A DNA stretch of 64,000 nucleotides from Talpa occidentalis (GCF_014898055.3 NW_023601433.1:24789641-24853640); one strand, 5' to 3'; counted from the stretch's first letter, positions 12,131 to 22,225 are shown. Numbers and translations are program-made. Notes: generated by a model from the letters alone, not told the origin.

Positions 12131-12398
12131 AGGGGACTCCCCAGTTGCACAGCGGTTGAGCGCTGGGCTGCAAAGCTGCCCGCAGCCTCTGCAGCACTGG
12201 GGTTCGATCCCAGGCCCCCGGGTGAGGGTCCCACATGAGCGTGCAGACCTCTCCTGCCGCCCACTGCTCCCCTCAGCAGTGTACTTCGTCAGTCAGCCTG
12301 CTCTGCTCCCCGCTCTGGCTCTGGTGAATTCTCTCACCCTCCCGCACTTCTGACTGTACCCAGTGCTTGTATAAATAAATCTTAAAAAAAAAAAAAAA
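12131..12398 (+). mobile_element. tRNA-derived SINE (plus) with target-site duplication
   Basis: A near-complete copy with the head 'gactccccagttgcacagcgg', full body and A-run. The flanking repeats aaagagtaggtcgcttc (12114-12130) and aaagagtaggtcgtttc (12399-12415) differ at one base. Confidence 0.93.
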
Positions 12399-12415
12399 AA
12401 AGAGTAGGTCGTTTC

Positions 12416-14118
12416 CAAGGTGTGCGCATCTGAAACATTGTTTTTTCAGGTCACTGAGGACCAATAGGTAGCAAAATGTAACATTTATGTCACCAAATAG
12501 TTTAAGATCAAACCCTGGCCACTGGGTTTGCTGCTACATTGTCCCTGGTTCATAACCAAAACATCATGAACTGGAGCCAAGGTCCAGGCTTACGATCCCC
12601 AGAGCACGTGTTGGTAACAGTGGTAATCATTCTATCTGGTGAGCTCTAGGTTTAGAGAAGTGATATATATCCAATATCATCCCTAATGAGGGAAAGGAAT
12701 TAGGAATAAGGGGTGAAGTGATATAGTGAGTGTCGGGTCTGAGAGACCTGTCCCAGTGGGGAGGGGTCTCCTGGTGACCAGAGAGCAGGAGCAGCTCAGG
12801 AGAGCAGTCTGCAGGGCAAGAGAGAAGCCCAGCGTCCTTACACGGTCAGGGTAATGGGGGGAGAAGAAGGCCTGGACCCAGAGTGGGGACATGCAGGTGC
12901 TGGGAGAGGACACCTGGGTCTCCCAGGTCCCAGAGGTGGGACGTCTGTTTTCTTTGCCAACCATAAATGGGATTTTGTATCTGGGAGCAACTGCAGGCGT
13001 CTGCACTGGGAGAACAGTAAGAAAAGAAACGTCACTTCCCTTGTGAAGACAGAGCAAGGGAAGGGGGTGGACCTGCCGGAGCTCACAGCTACCGTGCCAG
13101 CAGGGCCCAAACTGAGCCGTTGGGTCTGCAACAAGGACATGGCCTTCATAACAGAGGTGGCGTGGACACCAGGAGCCAGAGGATGAGTTTGAATCTAGGG
13201 GTCAGTAACATCTGTCTTGGGTCACTCAGCAGGGAGTATGCCTTTGAGGCTTAGGTAACATTGCCATGGGGACCCCCAATGTTTCTTCTGCTCCCTGGGC
13301 AGGAGAATGTCACCTGGATTCTGGACTCATGAAAGGCTTCACCAGAGGAGGCTCACAGACCATTATTGGGGAGCTCCTGCTCTTGATGCTCACAGCCCAC
13401 CCCACACGCTGCGCTGTTGGACAGGAGAAGGGCACACCACTCACGTGAGTCCCCAGGGGTCCGGTGTGGTGTCAGCTCTAAGAGCATCTCTATTTCACCC
13501 CTTTCCTTGGTGTAGACTCAGCTGGTTCACATTGTGGAGAATCGCTCTTACCCTTTCATGTCCCACAACGAGGTTTGCTGTCCTCACGTCCTGAGTCATC
13601 AACTCCCTATGCCTGACCCCCGTCCCGACTCCACAACTGAAGGCTGAGGTGCCTGTGAGGGCGCAGGGCAGCTCTGTCTGAAATTCCTGCTGGGCCTGAT
13701 CCTCACACGGCATCTCACCTCTTCGTGCCTGTTTCTTAGGACACAATCTCGTGGGCCCTTCCTTCCCCCACTTCCTGGGAGGGAAGTGTCTCTGGGGAGC
13801 AGAGTCCCCGCTGTGAGGGCTGTGCACCTGCGGGGGGTGGGTCTCTGGACACTGAGAATGAGAGTGGGGAAGTCTCCTCTTCCTTATCTGGGTAAGAGAA
13901 AAAGGGCAGCTTCACGATTAATCACATTAATAACTTGGCAGCCTTCCAGAGTCATTCGTTAGTTTATTCTTAATGTTAGCTATTTTTCCTGAGGTTTTAG
14001 AAACACTGAATGTTTAATTGTAGCAGATCCATTATGAACTCAGAGGTATTTCAACGTATAGTGTGCGTATGCACAATTATTTAAAAATGGCCACATAACA
14101 AGACTGTGAGCAGGCTGA
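12416..14118. other. GC-richer sequence downstream of the V gene, no gene recognised
   Basis: Open frames of 95-124 codons on both strands overlap each other and match no family I know. The composition (CAGG/CCTG-rich) resembles intergenic DNA between immunoglobulin V segments, but I see no second V, J or C segment and no further heptamer/nonamer pair. Confidence 0.45.
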
Positions 14119-14157
14119 GGTTCCTGTCCCATGTCCCCTTCTGTGTGTGTCACTGTG
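14119..14157 (-). promoter_or_regulatory. V-gene recombination signal sequence (23-bp spacer)
   Basis: Reading the minus strand from the end of the V exon: consensus heptamer CACAGTG (14157-14151), a spacer of exactly 23 bp (14150-14128), then nonamer ACAGGAACC (14127-14119). The family consensus nonamer is ACAAAAACC. Lambda V genes use 23-bp-spacer signals, so spacing and orientation are right for joining to a lambda J with a 12-bp signal. Confidence 0.93.
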
Positions 14158-14480
14158 AGAATCACCGCCATGGGAGACCACGCAGCAGTAGTCGGCCTCG
14201 TCCTCAGGCTGCGGCCCCGAGACGAGCAGGAGCCCCGCGTTGGCCGAGGTGTCCTTGGCTCCAGAGAAGCGGCTGGGGACCCCGGGGCCCTGGCCCTTAT
14301 CTGAGTCTGTGTGGTAGTTCAGGAGATAGCAGGGAGGGCTCCCTGGCTTCTGCTGGAACCAGAATATCTTTTTGCTCTGGACACTGACGTCATTGCTCAG
14401 GGTGCAGGTGAGTCTGGCTGTTGCTCCAGGAGACGCAGAGAGGGAGGGCTGCTGAGTCAGCACAGGCTGGGAGAGGAAAC
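14158..14480 (-). CDS. Immunoglobulin lambda variable gene, V exon (IGLV5-type)
   Basis: This exon encodes the variable domain of a lambda light chain, the antigen-contacting half that is joined to a J segment by RAG-mediated recombination in B cells. It starts after a cttgcag acceptor and runs open for 107 codons up to the heptamer. The leader end and mature start read GFLSQPVLTQQPSLSASPG. The first conserved cysteine is in RLTC (exon residue 25), the core tryptophan in IFWFQQKPGSPP (residue 40), and the second cysteine in EDEADYCC (residue 99). A long CDR2 with DSDKGQG followed by GVPSRFSG is the hallmark of the IGLV5 subgroup. Oddities: a cysteine in framework 2 (PPCYLL) and a cysteine replacing the tyrosine just before the second conserved cysteine. 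There is no stop or frameshift. No J or C segments are in the window, so whether it lies in the main locus or is an orphon is unknown. Confidence 0.93.
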
Positions 14481-14600
14481 CTGCAAGTACAGACACTCAT
14501 GGGTGAAGGGACAAGGACCAGATACAATTTTATGAATTACTGTGTGAGACAGACTGAAAAAAGCTTGCAGTGACACCTGGTCCTTGAGGCCTGTCCCCAC

Positions 14601-14646
14601 CTGTGCAGTGAGAGAGGATCACGAGGAGGAGAGGCGTCCAGGCCAT
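14601..14646 (-). CDS. Immunoglobulin lambda variable gene, leader exon
   Basis: A 46-bp leader exon from the ATG at 14646 encodes MAWTPLLLVILSHCT plus the first base of a glycine codon. This is a hydrophobic signal peptide that targets the light chain to the endoplasmic reticulum. A cacag|gtgggg donor ends it. The 120-bp intron (14481-14600) joins in phase 1 to the V exon, giving …SHCTGFLSQPVL. Exon size, intron length and phase are all normal for a lambda V gene. Confidence 0.93.
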
Positions 14647-14733
14647 GGTGCTCACAGCCCCTGAGCCCCACATGGGGCTGGGCTCCCCAGGCCTCCTTTT
14701 CTTCCCCACCCTCTGCCACAGGAGGAGCTGTGC

Positions 14734-14741
14734 ATGCAAAC
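14734..14741 (-). promoter_or_regulatory. Octamer element of the V-gene promoter
   Basis: The minus strand reads GTTTGCAT, one base from the ATTTGCAT octamer found in light-chain V promoters, 88 bp upstream of the leader ATG. The octamer binds POU factors (OCT2/OCT1) and drives B-cell transcription. No clear TATA box follows. Confidence 0.8.
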
Positions 14742-15855
14742 GGGCTTCCATCCAGGGACTTCTCAGCCCTCCCTGAGCCTTAGTGCTGCAGCTCAGCTCA
14801 CACCCCACACTGAGAAAGACGAGGGTTTGCTTCACCCCTTGGGAGAGCCCTGGGAGGAAGCACCTGTTGACACCACACACAGGGCCCTGCTCAGAGGGCT
14901 GTGCTGGACCAGGGAGGACACAACAGTTCAATCTCCATCAGGTAGCCAAGCACTCAGCCCCCAGGCCCTGGCTCCTCTGAGTGAATTGCCCAGGGGCCAT
15001 CCCACAGTGCCCCCTGCTGGTCACGGGGCAAACATTCACCAGGGCCCAAAGCCCTGAGACCCCCAGCTCATGTGGTCACTGTCTCTATTCCCACATTCAC
15101 AGCCTGATTACCAGAGATTGCTATGCTGACATGCTGTGCTAGACTCCTGTAAAGTTTTCATTTCCAGAAGGACTCCTGGTCCATGCAGGTGCCTACAGCA
15201 TGTGTGCATGTAGTCATATGTATGTATAAATAGTCAAGCACATTTAATGTTATAACCCTTTCTCAGTACATTCTAGAAAAGTTGCATCATCCACAAGTGT
15301 GTAAAAGCAGCATAGGTGACGACGGACAGTTGAGTTGGTTGGACTATGTCCTATGGAGGGAAAGGACTTTTCCATTCTACATGGAATGTCAATGTCACAT
15401 TTGAACATGAAAATTCAGCAAACGGTTCAAAAATCATGGAATGCTTTTAGACTTTTGATAATGATTAGATTGATTTATAAAAAACTAATGGTTTGCTAGG
15501 CATACCGCTTACTCAGCACTTACAAGTAATGATGTAACACATTTCTTCATTCATGAACATAATAGATGGCTGGGTACAAGGAGCAATCAGATCCACCTGA
15601 CTCGGGCACATTGGCATTGTCCAGGTGTTTCCAGAAGTGAGATTGATACGAAGCCTACGGAATTCTTACTTGATCTTTTTTTTTGAACACATCATTAATT
15701 GTATTTACTTTTCTGAACAAGCGGCTGCATCCCTGGTCCCTGGCTCTCCTCTCTGCATTCAGCTGCCCCATGTAGATCTTCCCATTGCTGGGATATACAT
15801 TAACAAACATTCTTTTCCTCCCTCACACACACTCGCTTTTTATCTTTATTTTTTT
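14742..15855. other. Upstream flank of the V gene
   Basis: No exon is recognised. A CTCF-like motif lies at 15006-15020. Frames at 14734-15057 and 14783-14980 overlap in different registers and have no family resemblance. Confidence 0.45.
15006..15020 (-). promoter_or_regulatory. Candidate CTCF site upstream of the V gene
   Basis: The plus strand reads agtgccccctgctgg, an excellent match to the reverse complement of the CTCF core (CCAGCAGGGGGCACT on the minus strand). It is about 360 bp upstream of the leader ATG. CTCF sites are common between antigen-receptor V genes and organise locus looping, so placement is plausible. Occupancy is not shown. Confidence 0.55.
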
Positions 15856-16130
15856 ATTTTTTTAATAAAGATTATTTACACATACAAGGGCTGGGATACA
15901 GGCCAGAGATGCCGGGGGCAGTGAGAGGATTCACCAGAGACAGAGTGGGGAGCAGAACAGGCAGACTGACTGAAACACACTGCTGAGGAGGGCAGCAGGT
16001 GAGACAGGAGAGGTCTGCCTCACCATGTGGGTTTCTCCCTGGCCGGCGGGGGATGGAACTCATGCTGCAGGGGCTGCAGATCGCTTCATAGCGTGGTGCT
16101 TAACTCCCTTGTGCCACCAGGGACACCCGA
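15856..16130 (-). mobile_element. tRNA-derived SINE (minus)
   Basis: Starts with T-rich sequence and taataaagattatttac, and ends at the head 'tgccaccagggacacccga'. The body contains the diagnostic block 'cactgctgaggagggcagcagg'. Confidence 0.9.
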
Positions 16131-16737
16131 GGCTTTTTATCTTTAAATAGGAACTCCAGACTCCGGCTTTCTGTGTTCGGAAGATGTGCCTCATCTTATA
16201 AACAAACTGTGCAGCCACCAGGGAGGGAGGGAGGAAGGGAGGAAGAAAAAAGGCAGTCCCACTGTTTATTTACACTGGCAGTAGTTTTCAAAGCCCAGAC
16301 CTGGAGAACAGCAGCTCTGCCACCAGGAACAGGGGCTTATGGCCCACAGTTCTTCATTATTTGTTTCTTTCAGATAGTCTTATCTATCACCTGAAACTTG
16401 ATAAGCCTTTTTCATGATACATGCAGATCAAGGTCACATAAAAATCTTCCCAAGCTGGATTCTTGCTGAGTCTGAGCATCTCTAATTAAATGGACTCTGG
16501 GGAAGAGCCCCACCGGCCCTCTTCAGGCCAGCAGGAGGAGGGCAGTGCCCCCAGGGACGCACTAGCTGAAATATCTGGACCCAGAGAGTAGGGCAGGACA
16601 ACAGGCAGGCTCCAATCTGGACTCTTCCACTAGTTGCTGGAGAGGAATTCTTTTGTTTTGGCTTTGAAATATGAAAAGAAAACAGGATCCTGTCCCTTGT
16701 GGTCTAAAAGAACACTGCAGAACGAAGGCGGCACCTG
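16131..16737. other. No gene; includes possible 3' UTR of the FAAP24 retrocopy
   Basis: A G/A-rich stretch lies at 16211-16250. The part just below 16738 would be the 3' untranslated region of the FAAP24 copy if the source transcript was copied that far. A weak A-rich tract on the minus strand around 16650-16665 could be the remnant of its poly-A tail. Confidence 0.4.
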
Positions 16738-17383
16738 TCACCTGGACTGAGTGAAGAAGGAGTGAATTTGCTGTGCTGCTGCTGGTCTGACCACTGGCTC
16801 CAATTGTTGGATGGAAGCTTTACCGAGTTGCTGGAGGCTTGGAAACTTCTGAAGCAGTAGGGGAGCTTTAGTTTTTCCAATCCCTGGGATCTGTTGCACG
16901 GTTCTAAGAAGGTAGGGCTCAGAAATCTGAGCCTGTTTCTTCATGAGAAAAGGGTTTTTACAGGGATCTTTGGTTTGCTCTTGAACTATCTTCATAATGA
17001 GGCAGGATGCCTCCCTCTGGCTGGCCACTGGAAGCAAGACCATCCCTAGGTCCAACACAGTAAACTTCTGTATGGCTGGGAAGTACTGTTCACTCATTTG
17101 AGTTTTTTCAACTGCTACAATCCCTTGAAGAGTATTAGAATTTCTAGCCCGAACAAGCCTCTTTCTGTAGCCATTCCCTGCCACCAAATCAGCGTCGGTG
17201 ATACAAAGGATACAGGATCTGCAGGATAGGTAAAAATCTACCAGTGTCAAGCCATCCTCAAACACGAGTTTGTCTTTCCCTTGCATCTCCTGTACCTGCT
17301 GGCACCCGTGCCATTTCTCATTAGCCACATGTGACAAAGGGCAGGTGCATGGTGCCTGCACCATTAGGAGGACTCCTTTCCAT
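16738..17383 (-). pseudogene. FAAP24: FAAP24 processed (retro)pseudogene
   Basis: FAAP24 partners FANCM in the Fanconi anaemia core complex and binds single-stranded/branched DNA at stalled forks and crosslinks. Here one continuous 208-codon frame (16738-17364) covers nearly the whole ~215-residue protein with no introns. It includes the pseudo-nuclease domain (KLVFEDGLT, ADLVAGNGYRKRLVRARNSN, SEQYFPAIQKFTVLDLGMVL) and the C-terminal helix-hairpin-helix pair (LLRTVQQIPGIGK, QQIHSFFTQ). The functional gene is multi-exonic, so this is a retrocopy. The ancestral ATG is recognisable at 17383 (context ACCAATGGAAAGG), but its frame runs into a stop ~20 codons later, because a 1-bp deletion just before the conserved ANEKW codons shifts the frame. 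The remaining frame, opening at 17364, keeps residues from ANEKW onward. This looks like a young retropseudogene. A translated N-terminally altered form cannot be excluded. Confidence 0.85.
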
Positions 17384-17636
17384 TGGTGGCCTCAATCGAA
17401 GGAGGGAACCATAAGAAAGTGTTGGAACAGACTAACCTGCACATGGTCCCACATTCCACTCCCAGCTGGGAGTGGTAGGAGCCCATCTGCAGTGTTGTTC
17501 TTTAAAGGATTGAATCATCTGCCAATGTCTAAGACGCAGGAGATTGGAGTGCTGGTTGCCAAGTCCCTCATTTATGCCGCCTGCCTGGTCCCTGTCACTC
17601 TGGCTCAGTCCTCAGTCCACCTGGAGCCCATCACTA

Positions 17637-17661
17637 TTTGTTTGTTTGTTTGTTTGTTTGT
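17637..17661. repeat. (TTTG)n microsatellite
   Basis: About six TTTG units running into a short T-run. Confidence 0.9.
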
Positions 17662-18038
17662 TTTTTTACAGAGTTCTTACTTGACAAGTTACAGGTCAAG
17701 TGAACAAAGTGTCACTTGAATCATAAACATAAATTATCATGGCCCCTAAATCCATTCCAAGAAGTGAGTCAGTTTATGATACCACAGTTCTTTGAATGAA
17801 GACAGCCAGGTCAACTTGATTAAAACCCCTGATAACTGCCAAAAATTATCCTATGATCTGTATTCCTGTCATCCCCAAAAGGACCTTTAATCCTTGATTA
17901 GGTGAATGTGCAATGTGGAAATGGAAATAACCAGAAACCTTGGGAACACAGGACATTAATTCTGAGTTAACATTGACTCCAGGGAACCACAATGTAACTG
18001 TTGTCTACCAGAGCACACATTTATGGAGACTGGGTGCT

Positions 18039-18134
18039 AACTGTGTGGTTTTAGTGCATAAATGTCCCAGAGGGTCCCCAAACCCAAACTGTGTGGTTTT
18101 AGTGCATAAATGTCCCAGAGGGTCCCCAAACCCA
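18039..18134. repeat. Perfect 48-bp tandem duplication
   Basis: A 48-bp unit starting aactgtgtggttttagtgca is present twice, at 18039-18086 and 18087-18134, with no differences. Because 48 is a multiple of three the duplication preserves reading frame, but the frame through it is not a recognised gene. Confidence 0.95.
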
Positions 18135-18229
18135 CCCTATATTTTTCTTCCAAGTTCCATACATCATGATCAGGATACGTTATAACTCAAAGCTGATAGA
18201 TTCTCAACAAAGGTTACTGGCTGATACTG

Positions 18230-18620
18230 ATTGACCTCTGGAGAGAAGACTATTATGGCAAATTGGAAGTTTCTAGACTGGTGCCTACCTAGACATAAGC
18301 AATATCACATTTTTAGAGGAAATGCAAGCTTTAGTATCACCATGAAGAACTCGAAAAATGCCGAGTTGGTGATTCCAACCACATGCTTGATGTCGTGTTG
18401 CACAGAAGATATTCTTGGACAGTGACAATGGATTATCATATGGTTAACGAGATGGTGACTCCCACTGTAGCTGCTGTCGCAGATGTGGTTACAATTCTTG
18501 GACAAATGAACACATCCTCTGCTACCTGGTGTGCAGCTATGGATTGATCACATGCATTTTTCTTGCTAGTTCTTCACAATGTGCAGGTATGATCATAATG
18601 CACATGGCTACCTCACTGCG
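18230..18620 (+). pseudogene. ERV-L-like pol (reverse transcriptase) fragment, degenerate
   Basis: Translated plus-strand pieces in shifting frames show the order of phrases expected at the start of an ERV-L reverse transcriptase: a PRHKQYHI segment (~18280), a VIPTT segment (~18370), then VTPTVAAV.DVVTILGQ with NTSS.TW (~18450-18530). Stops and frameshifts separate them, and the active-site part is not present. It is an old endogenous relic with no coding capacity. I cannot delimit its LTRs. The family call rests on motif order only. Confidence 0.6.
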
Positions 18621-19774
18621 GTTTCTCTCTGAGACACCTGTAGCACATTTTTAAAGAAAATCCCTCCCAGTGAGCTGAACTTTGAGAAGACAACCTGGCT
18701 GGTTACTTTATTCAAAAAAAAAAAAAAAAAGCACAAATAAATAAGAGGCCAGAGGTGAAAGCACACATGTTTGTGGGATGAAGCCAATGGTTTACCTGGG
18801 TGACCTAGTCTTGGAAGGAACATGACTGAAAAATCATGTTTGGAAAAACACTACACAGAATTATAATCTTGAATACATAAATAAATGATTCTTAAATAAA
18901 TACTTTGTCGATGACTAAGATAACTTGTTAAAAAGAAAATAAAGCAGAGCCCTTCATCAGTATTCAAATGAAATGTTATTTATGTGCCACTACATTCCAA
19001 AATAAAAGACGGCAAATGTAATTTGTCCATTGCACATTGAATCAATGGTTATTGTGGCTAAGGATCAGAGCTTCCGATTTTCTCATTTCTCATTTATTCA
19101 GCAAGCATGTGCTAAGGTACTGTGACAACCACTGGAATGACAATACAGAGATGGCACGGTCCGCTCCTCAGTGATCATGTATGCAGCATGACAGGTATGA
19201 ACAGGGTGCTACTGGAACACAAAAGGAACTTCACGGTTTTGTGTCACTATTTTCCAGCTTTTTGGTGGAGGTGATATATGAACTGATACCTGAAGGGCAA
19301 GGCAAGGATATGCCAGACAGAGAAGAGATGCGGAGCCAAAGAGCTGTAGAGAAGGTAATGCACTGTGGCTTTATACAGTCTCGGTCGGTCAGATGCTAAA
19401 GTAAAGGGGCAGCAAAGGAAGTAGTGGGAGATAAGGATATGTAAGTTGGCAGGACCCAAATTTATTTGGCTGCTTTTATTCCATGCTGAGGATACTGGAA
19501 CTTCCCCTGGGGGCAAAAGATAAACCCATGACAAACTAAATGAGTGTAGATTTAAATGTCACCTATCAAGTGACAGCTATTGCTGGACCGAGGACTAGTC
19601 GATGAGTATAGGTTTTTGTTTTGTTTTGGACCTTATTACTAGAAACACAAGAAGCTGATGAAGCCCATCTTTTCTGAGAAAAGTTTCTGTGTGCAGGTTG
19701 CTATTTCCACAGGATGAAAGAAGTGAAGGAAGGGTAGAGCCAGAAATAAATAGAGCTAAAGCAATCCTGAGGAA
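18621..19774. other. Intergenic sequence, nothing recognised
   Basis: An A-run at 18714-18730 could be a retroposon tail, but no element is recognised before it. Short frames at 19181-19534 have no family signature. Confidence 0.45.
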
Positions 19775-20340
19775 AGAAGAAACATGGAGGCACGTTACCT
19801 GATTTTAAACACTATGATTTAGTAATTAACACAATAGTGTATAGGAATAAAAGCAGACACAAAGCTTTGGAACGGAATCAGAGGCGTGGCAATCCAGCTA
19901 CACATATATCAATTCCCAATTTATGACAAAAACGCCACAACCATGCAATGGAGAAAAGGACATCTCTTTAACAAGTGGGGCAGGAAAATCAGACAGACAT
20001 GTGGGGAAGAAAGACCTTAGACCCACTCTCTAACTCCAAGTACAATGATAAGTTCATAAAGGATGAACAATAAAATACATAGAGGTGAGCATTGTTGATA
20101 GGTTTCAAGGCATCACTGACATAGATGTCTTTGGAGTGGAGATACTCTTAAGGCAAGGGAAACAAAAGCCAAATAAACAGATGAGATGACATCAAAATAA
20201 AAACCTTTCACACAGCAAAAGAACATATTAGCAGAGGAAAAAGACATCTCACAGAATGGATAAAATATCCACACAGCATGCAACTGACAAGGGATTGATA
20301 TTCAGGTATACAAAGAACTCTTCCAAAGTAACTCTTAGAC
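19775..20340 (+). mobile_element. Old L1 ORF2 C-terminal fragment (plus)
   Basis: Diverged but collinear with the L1 ORF2 3' third seen at 30.6-31.3 kb: 'cctgattttaaacactatg', 'agacagacatgtgggg'-type drift, then the 'cttaggcaagggaaacaaaagc' and 'cagaatggataaaatatccac' region. Many indels. Confidence 0.75.
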
Positions 20341-21053
20341 AACTTTTTTGAGGCATTTGAAGTCATTATGGAGACATGTCTTTCTGTATCTTGATAGAGT
20401 AGTGATTTTTGATCCTTCTTACTAAGACTAGCATAATTGGGCAAACCAGTGCCCTTCAAGAGGACCACGGACTTGGAACCACAACATTAAACTTAAACTG
20501 CTTTTTCACTTATCTAAAAATATTAAAAACAATCAACTTCTTCCCCAAAAACAGGCAAAGAAATTTCCTCAAAAATCTTCTCTAACATTGCTTCTGTATG
20601 TGTACTCTACCTTATAAAATGATACATTATCTGATTTTTTTAAAATTTTCATGAGAAAAAGAATATTTAACAATTTAAAGCCATATTTGACTTTCATTTT
20701 CTTTCTCTATCAAATAATCTAATTTCACAACTTTGAAGTTTCCACACCCATTTAGCTGCAAAGCTGAGTAAGAATTCTTAGCTCTACTGTTCCATGATTT
20801 ATTATGACAAGAACCCAAATGCAAAAAATCATGTGAGACTTCTTTTAAAATGAGCTGTTGCTGCTTTTATGTTCATTAAGAAGAACATGAAAACACCATC
20901 AAAACCATAAGTTAATGTGCATTGATTGAAGTAGAAATTTTAATACAAATGATAGCCAATAAAGCTAGCTGGTATTAAAAGATTCCTTTACATTGTTCTT
21001 GTAGTGGTCATTCAGTGATTGCAAGTTATAGAAACATAAGTTAACTCGATTTT
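20341..21053. other. Intergenic AT-rich sequence, nothing recognised
   Basis: No open frame with family resemblance, no mobile element head or tail, no RNA gene. It lies beyond the last recognised exon of the ANKRD26-like gene (minus strand) and could hold its unrecognised terminal exon or 3' UTR. Confidence 0.4.
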
Positions 21054-21066
21054 AAAAATTCAAATA

Positions 21067-21332
21067 TTGGCCTCCCCGGTGGCGCAGCGGGTTGAACACA
21101 GGGCTGTGAAGCTGTCCAGCCTCTGCAGCGTGGGTTAGATTCCCGGCCAGCCAGGGAGATTTCCACATGGAGCAGCAGACCTCTCCTGTCCTGCCCAGTG
21201 CTCCCCTCAGCAGTGCTTTCGGTCAGTCTGCCTGCTCTGCTCCCCACTGTCTCTGGTGAATCCTCTCAGCCTCCTGCACCTCTGGCCTATACCCCAGCTA
21301 TTATATAAATAAATAAATCTTTAAAATAAAAT
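21067..21332 (+). mobile_element. tRNA-derived SINE (plus) with target-site duplication
   Basis: Head ggcctccccggtggcgcagc, full body, tail ataaataaataaatctttaaaataaaat. Exact 13-bp duplication aaaaattcaaata at 21054-21066 and 21333-21345. Confidence 0.95.
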
Positions 21333-21971
21333 AAAAATTCAAATAGTTGTTTGATTTGACTATTTGGGAAGTGGTCCATATTTTATAAAAAGAGATTAAA
21401 AATGTTAAAAGATAAAATTGTGCTTAAGGATGTATTCTTATGTAAGATAGTGACAACAGAAATTAATTTTTAATAATTAATTTATGCTTAATTCATAAAA
21501 AGGAGTTACTGTAAATGATAACATCTGTTTAGATGTCAGTCATAAACTTATTGCATGGTGGAAAAATGAGACAGGTAATGTACAGAGAAACTTTAAAATT
21601 CTTATGAACCACAGTCCAACTGAAATCAATCACAAAGTAAGCCAAAGTATCTCAAAGTATACTTTCAGTTATCAAGCATTAATATTTAATTTCTAAGATC
21701 TAATTAAACACAGATTTTCAAGAAATTTTAAATGTGTTGATTTAGTTACATCTAATTCAATAATGTCAGTGATTTTGAAAATGAGAGCACCAGGGACTTG
21801 TAATTTTAAATTTTATGTCTACTTTATGAGCACAAGTAACTGACATTTACTTAGCGTGTATAAATAAGTCAGTTGAACAACTAAGAATTTTGTCTAAGTA
21901 CAAATGAATATTGCATCAGAAATTTGAAATCCAAGGTAATATAAAATTTGTCAAAAGGTAATATAACTAAC

Positions 21972-22225
21972 CTTGTCATAGTTATGTGTCTGTGCTTTCA
22001 TTTTAAGGCCTTGGGTTGAAGGTAGGAAAAGTTGTTGAATTTCCTCTTGTTGTAAGATAACTATCAAGCATGAAACGATTATTAAGACTATTAATAGAAC
22101 GTGTAGCAGAAGATAGCAGTAGGTCTGGCCTTGGAGGAGGCGCGTTGAATACATATTCGTGATGTGTTTCCTTCACAAGAGGTTCAGTATTGACTTCTGT
22201 TAGCTTCTTGATGGCCCCGTGAAGA
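21972..22225 (-). CDS. ANKRD26-family gene, C-terminal exon (with in-frame stop)
   Basis: Acceptor tttttcag precedes an exon opening …LHGAIKKLTEVNTEPLVKE, which joins in phase 2 to the exon at 23306-23508 without a frameshift. It continues through RSINSLNNRFMLDSYLTTR to FNPRP, collinear with the ANKRD26 tail, where the family continues with a Ser-rich stretch. Here the next codon is TAA (22003-22005). Another ~30 bp on, a usable donor (caag|gttagt at ~21971) suggests the ancestral exon ended at 21972 and that further exons once followed. So the protein either ends here, truncated, or the locus is a pseudogene. ANKRD26 proteins combine N-terminal ankyrin repeats with a long coiled coil and act at the plasma membrane and on centriole distal appendages. 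Confidence 0.75.

Larger units (their letters stand above)
17384..18180. other. Retrocopy 5' flank, (TTTG)n tract and a 48-bp duplication
   Basis: Immediately above 17383 may be copied 5' UTR. A (TTTG)n run lies at about 17637-17661 and the tandem duplication at 18039-18134. No gene is recognised. Confidence 0.4.

Noticed and set aside
12683..13594. Overlapping frames of 95-124 codons on both strands
   Set aside because: No recognisable domain, no splice sites consistent with them, and mutually overlapping; composition is simply stop-poor.
14077..14734. VPREB-type surrogate light chain instead of an IGLV gene
   Set aside because: VPREB lacks a recombination signal; here a consensus heptamer with 23-bp spacer and nonamer directly follows the V exon.
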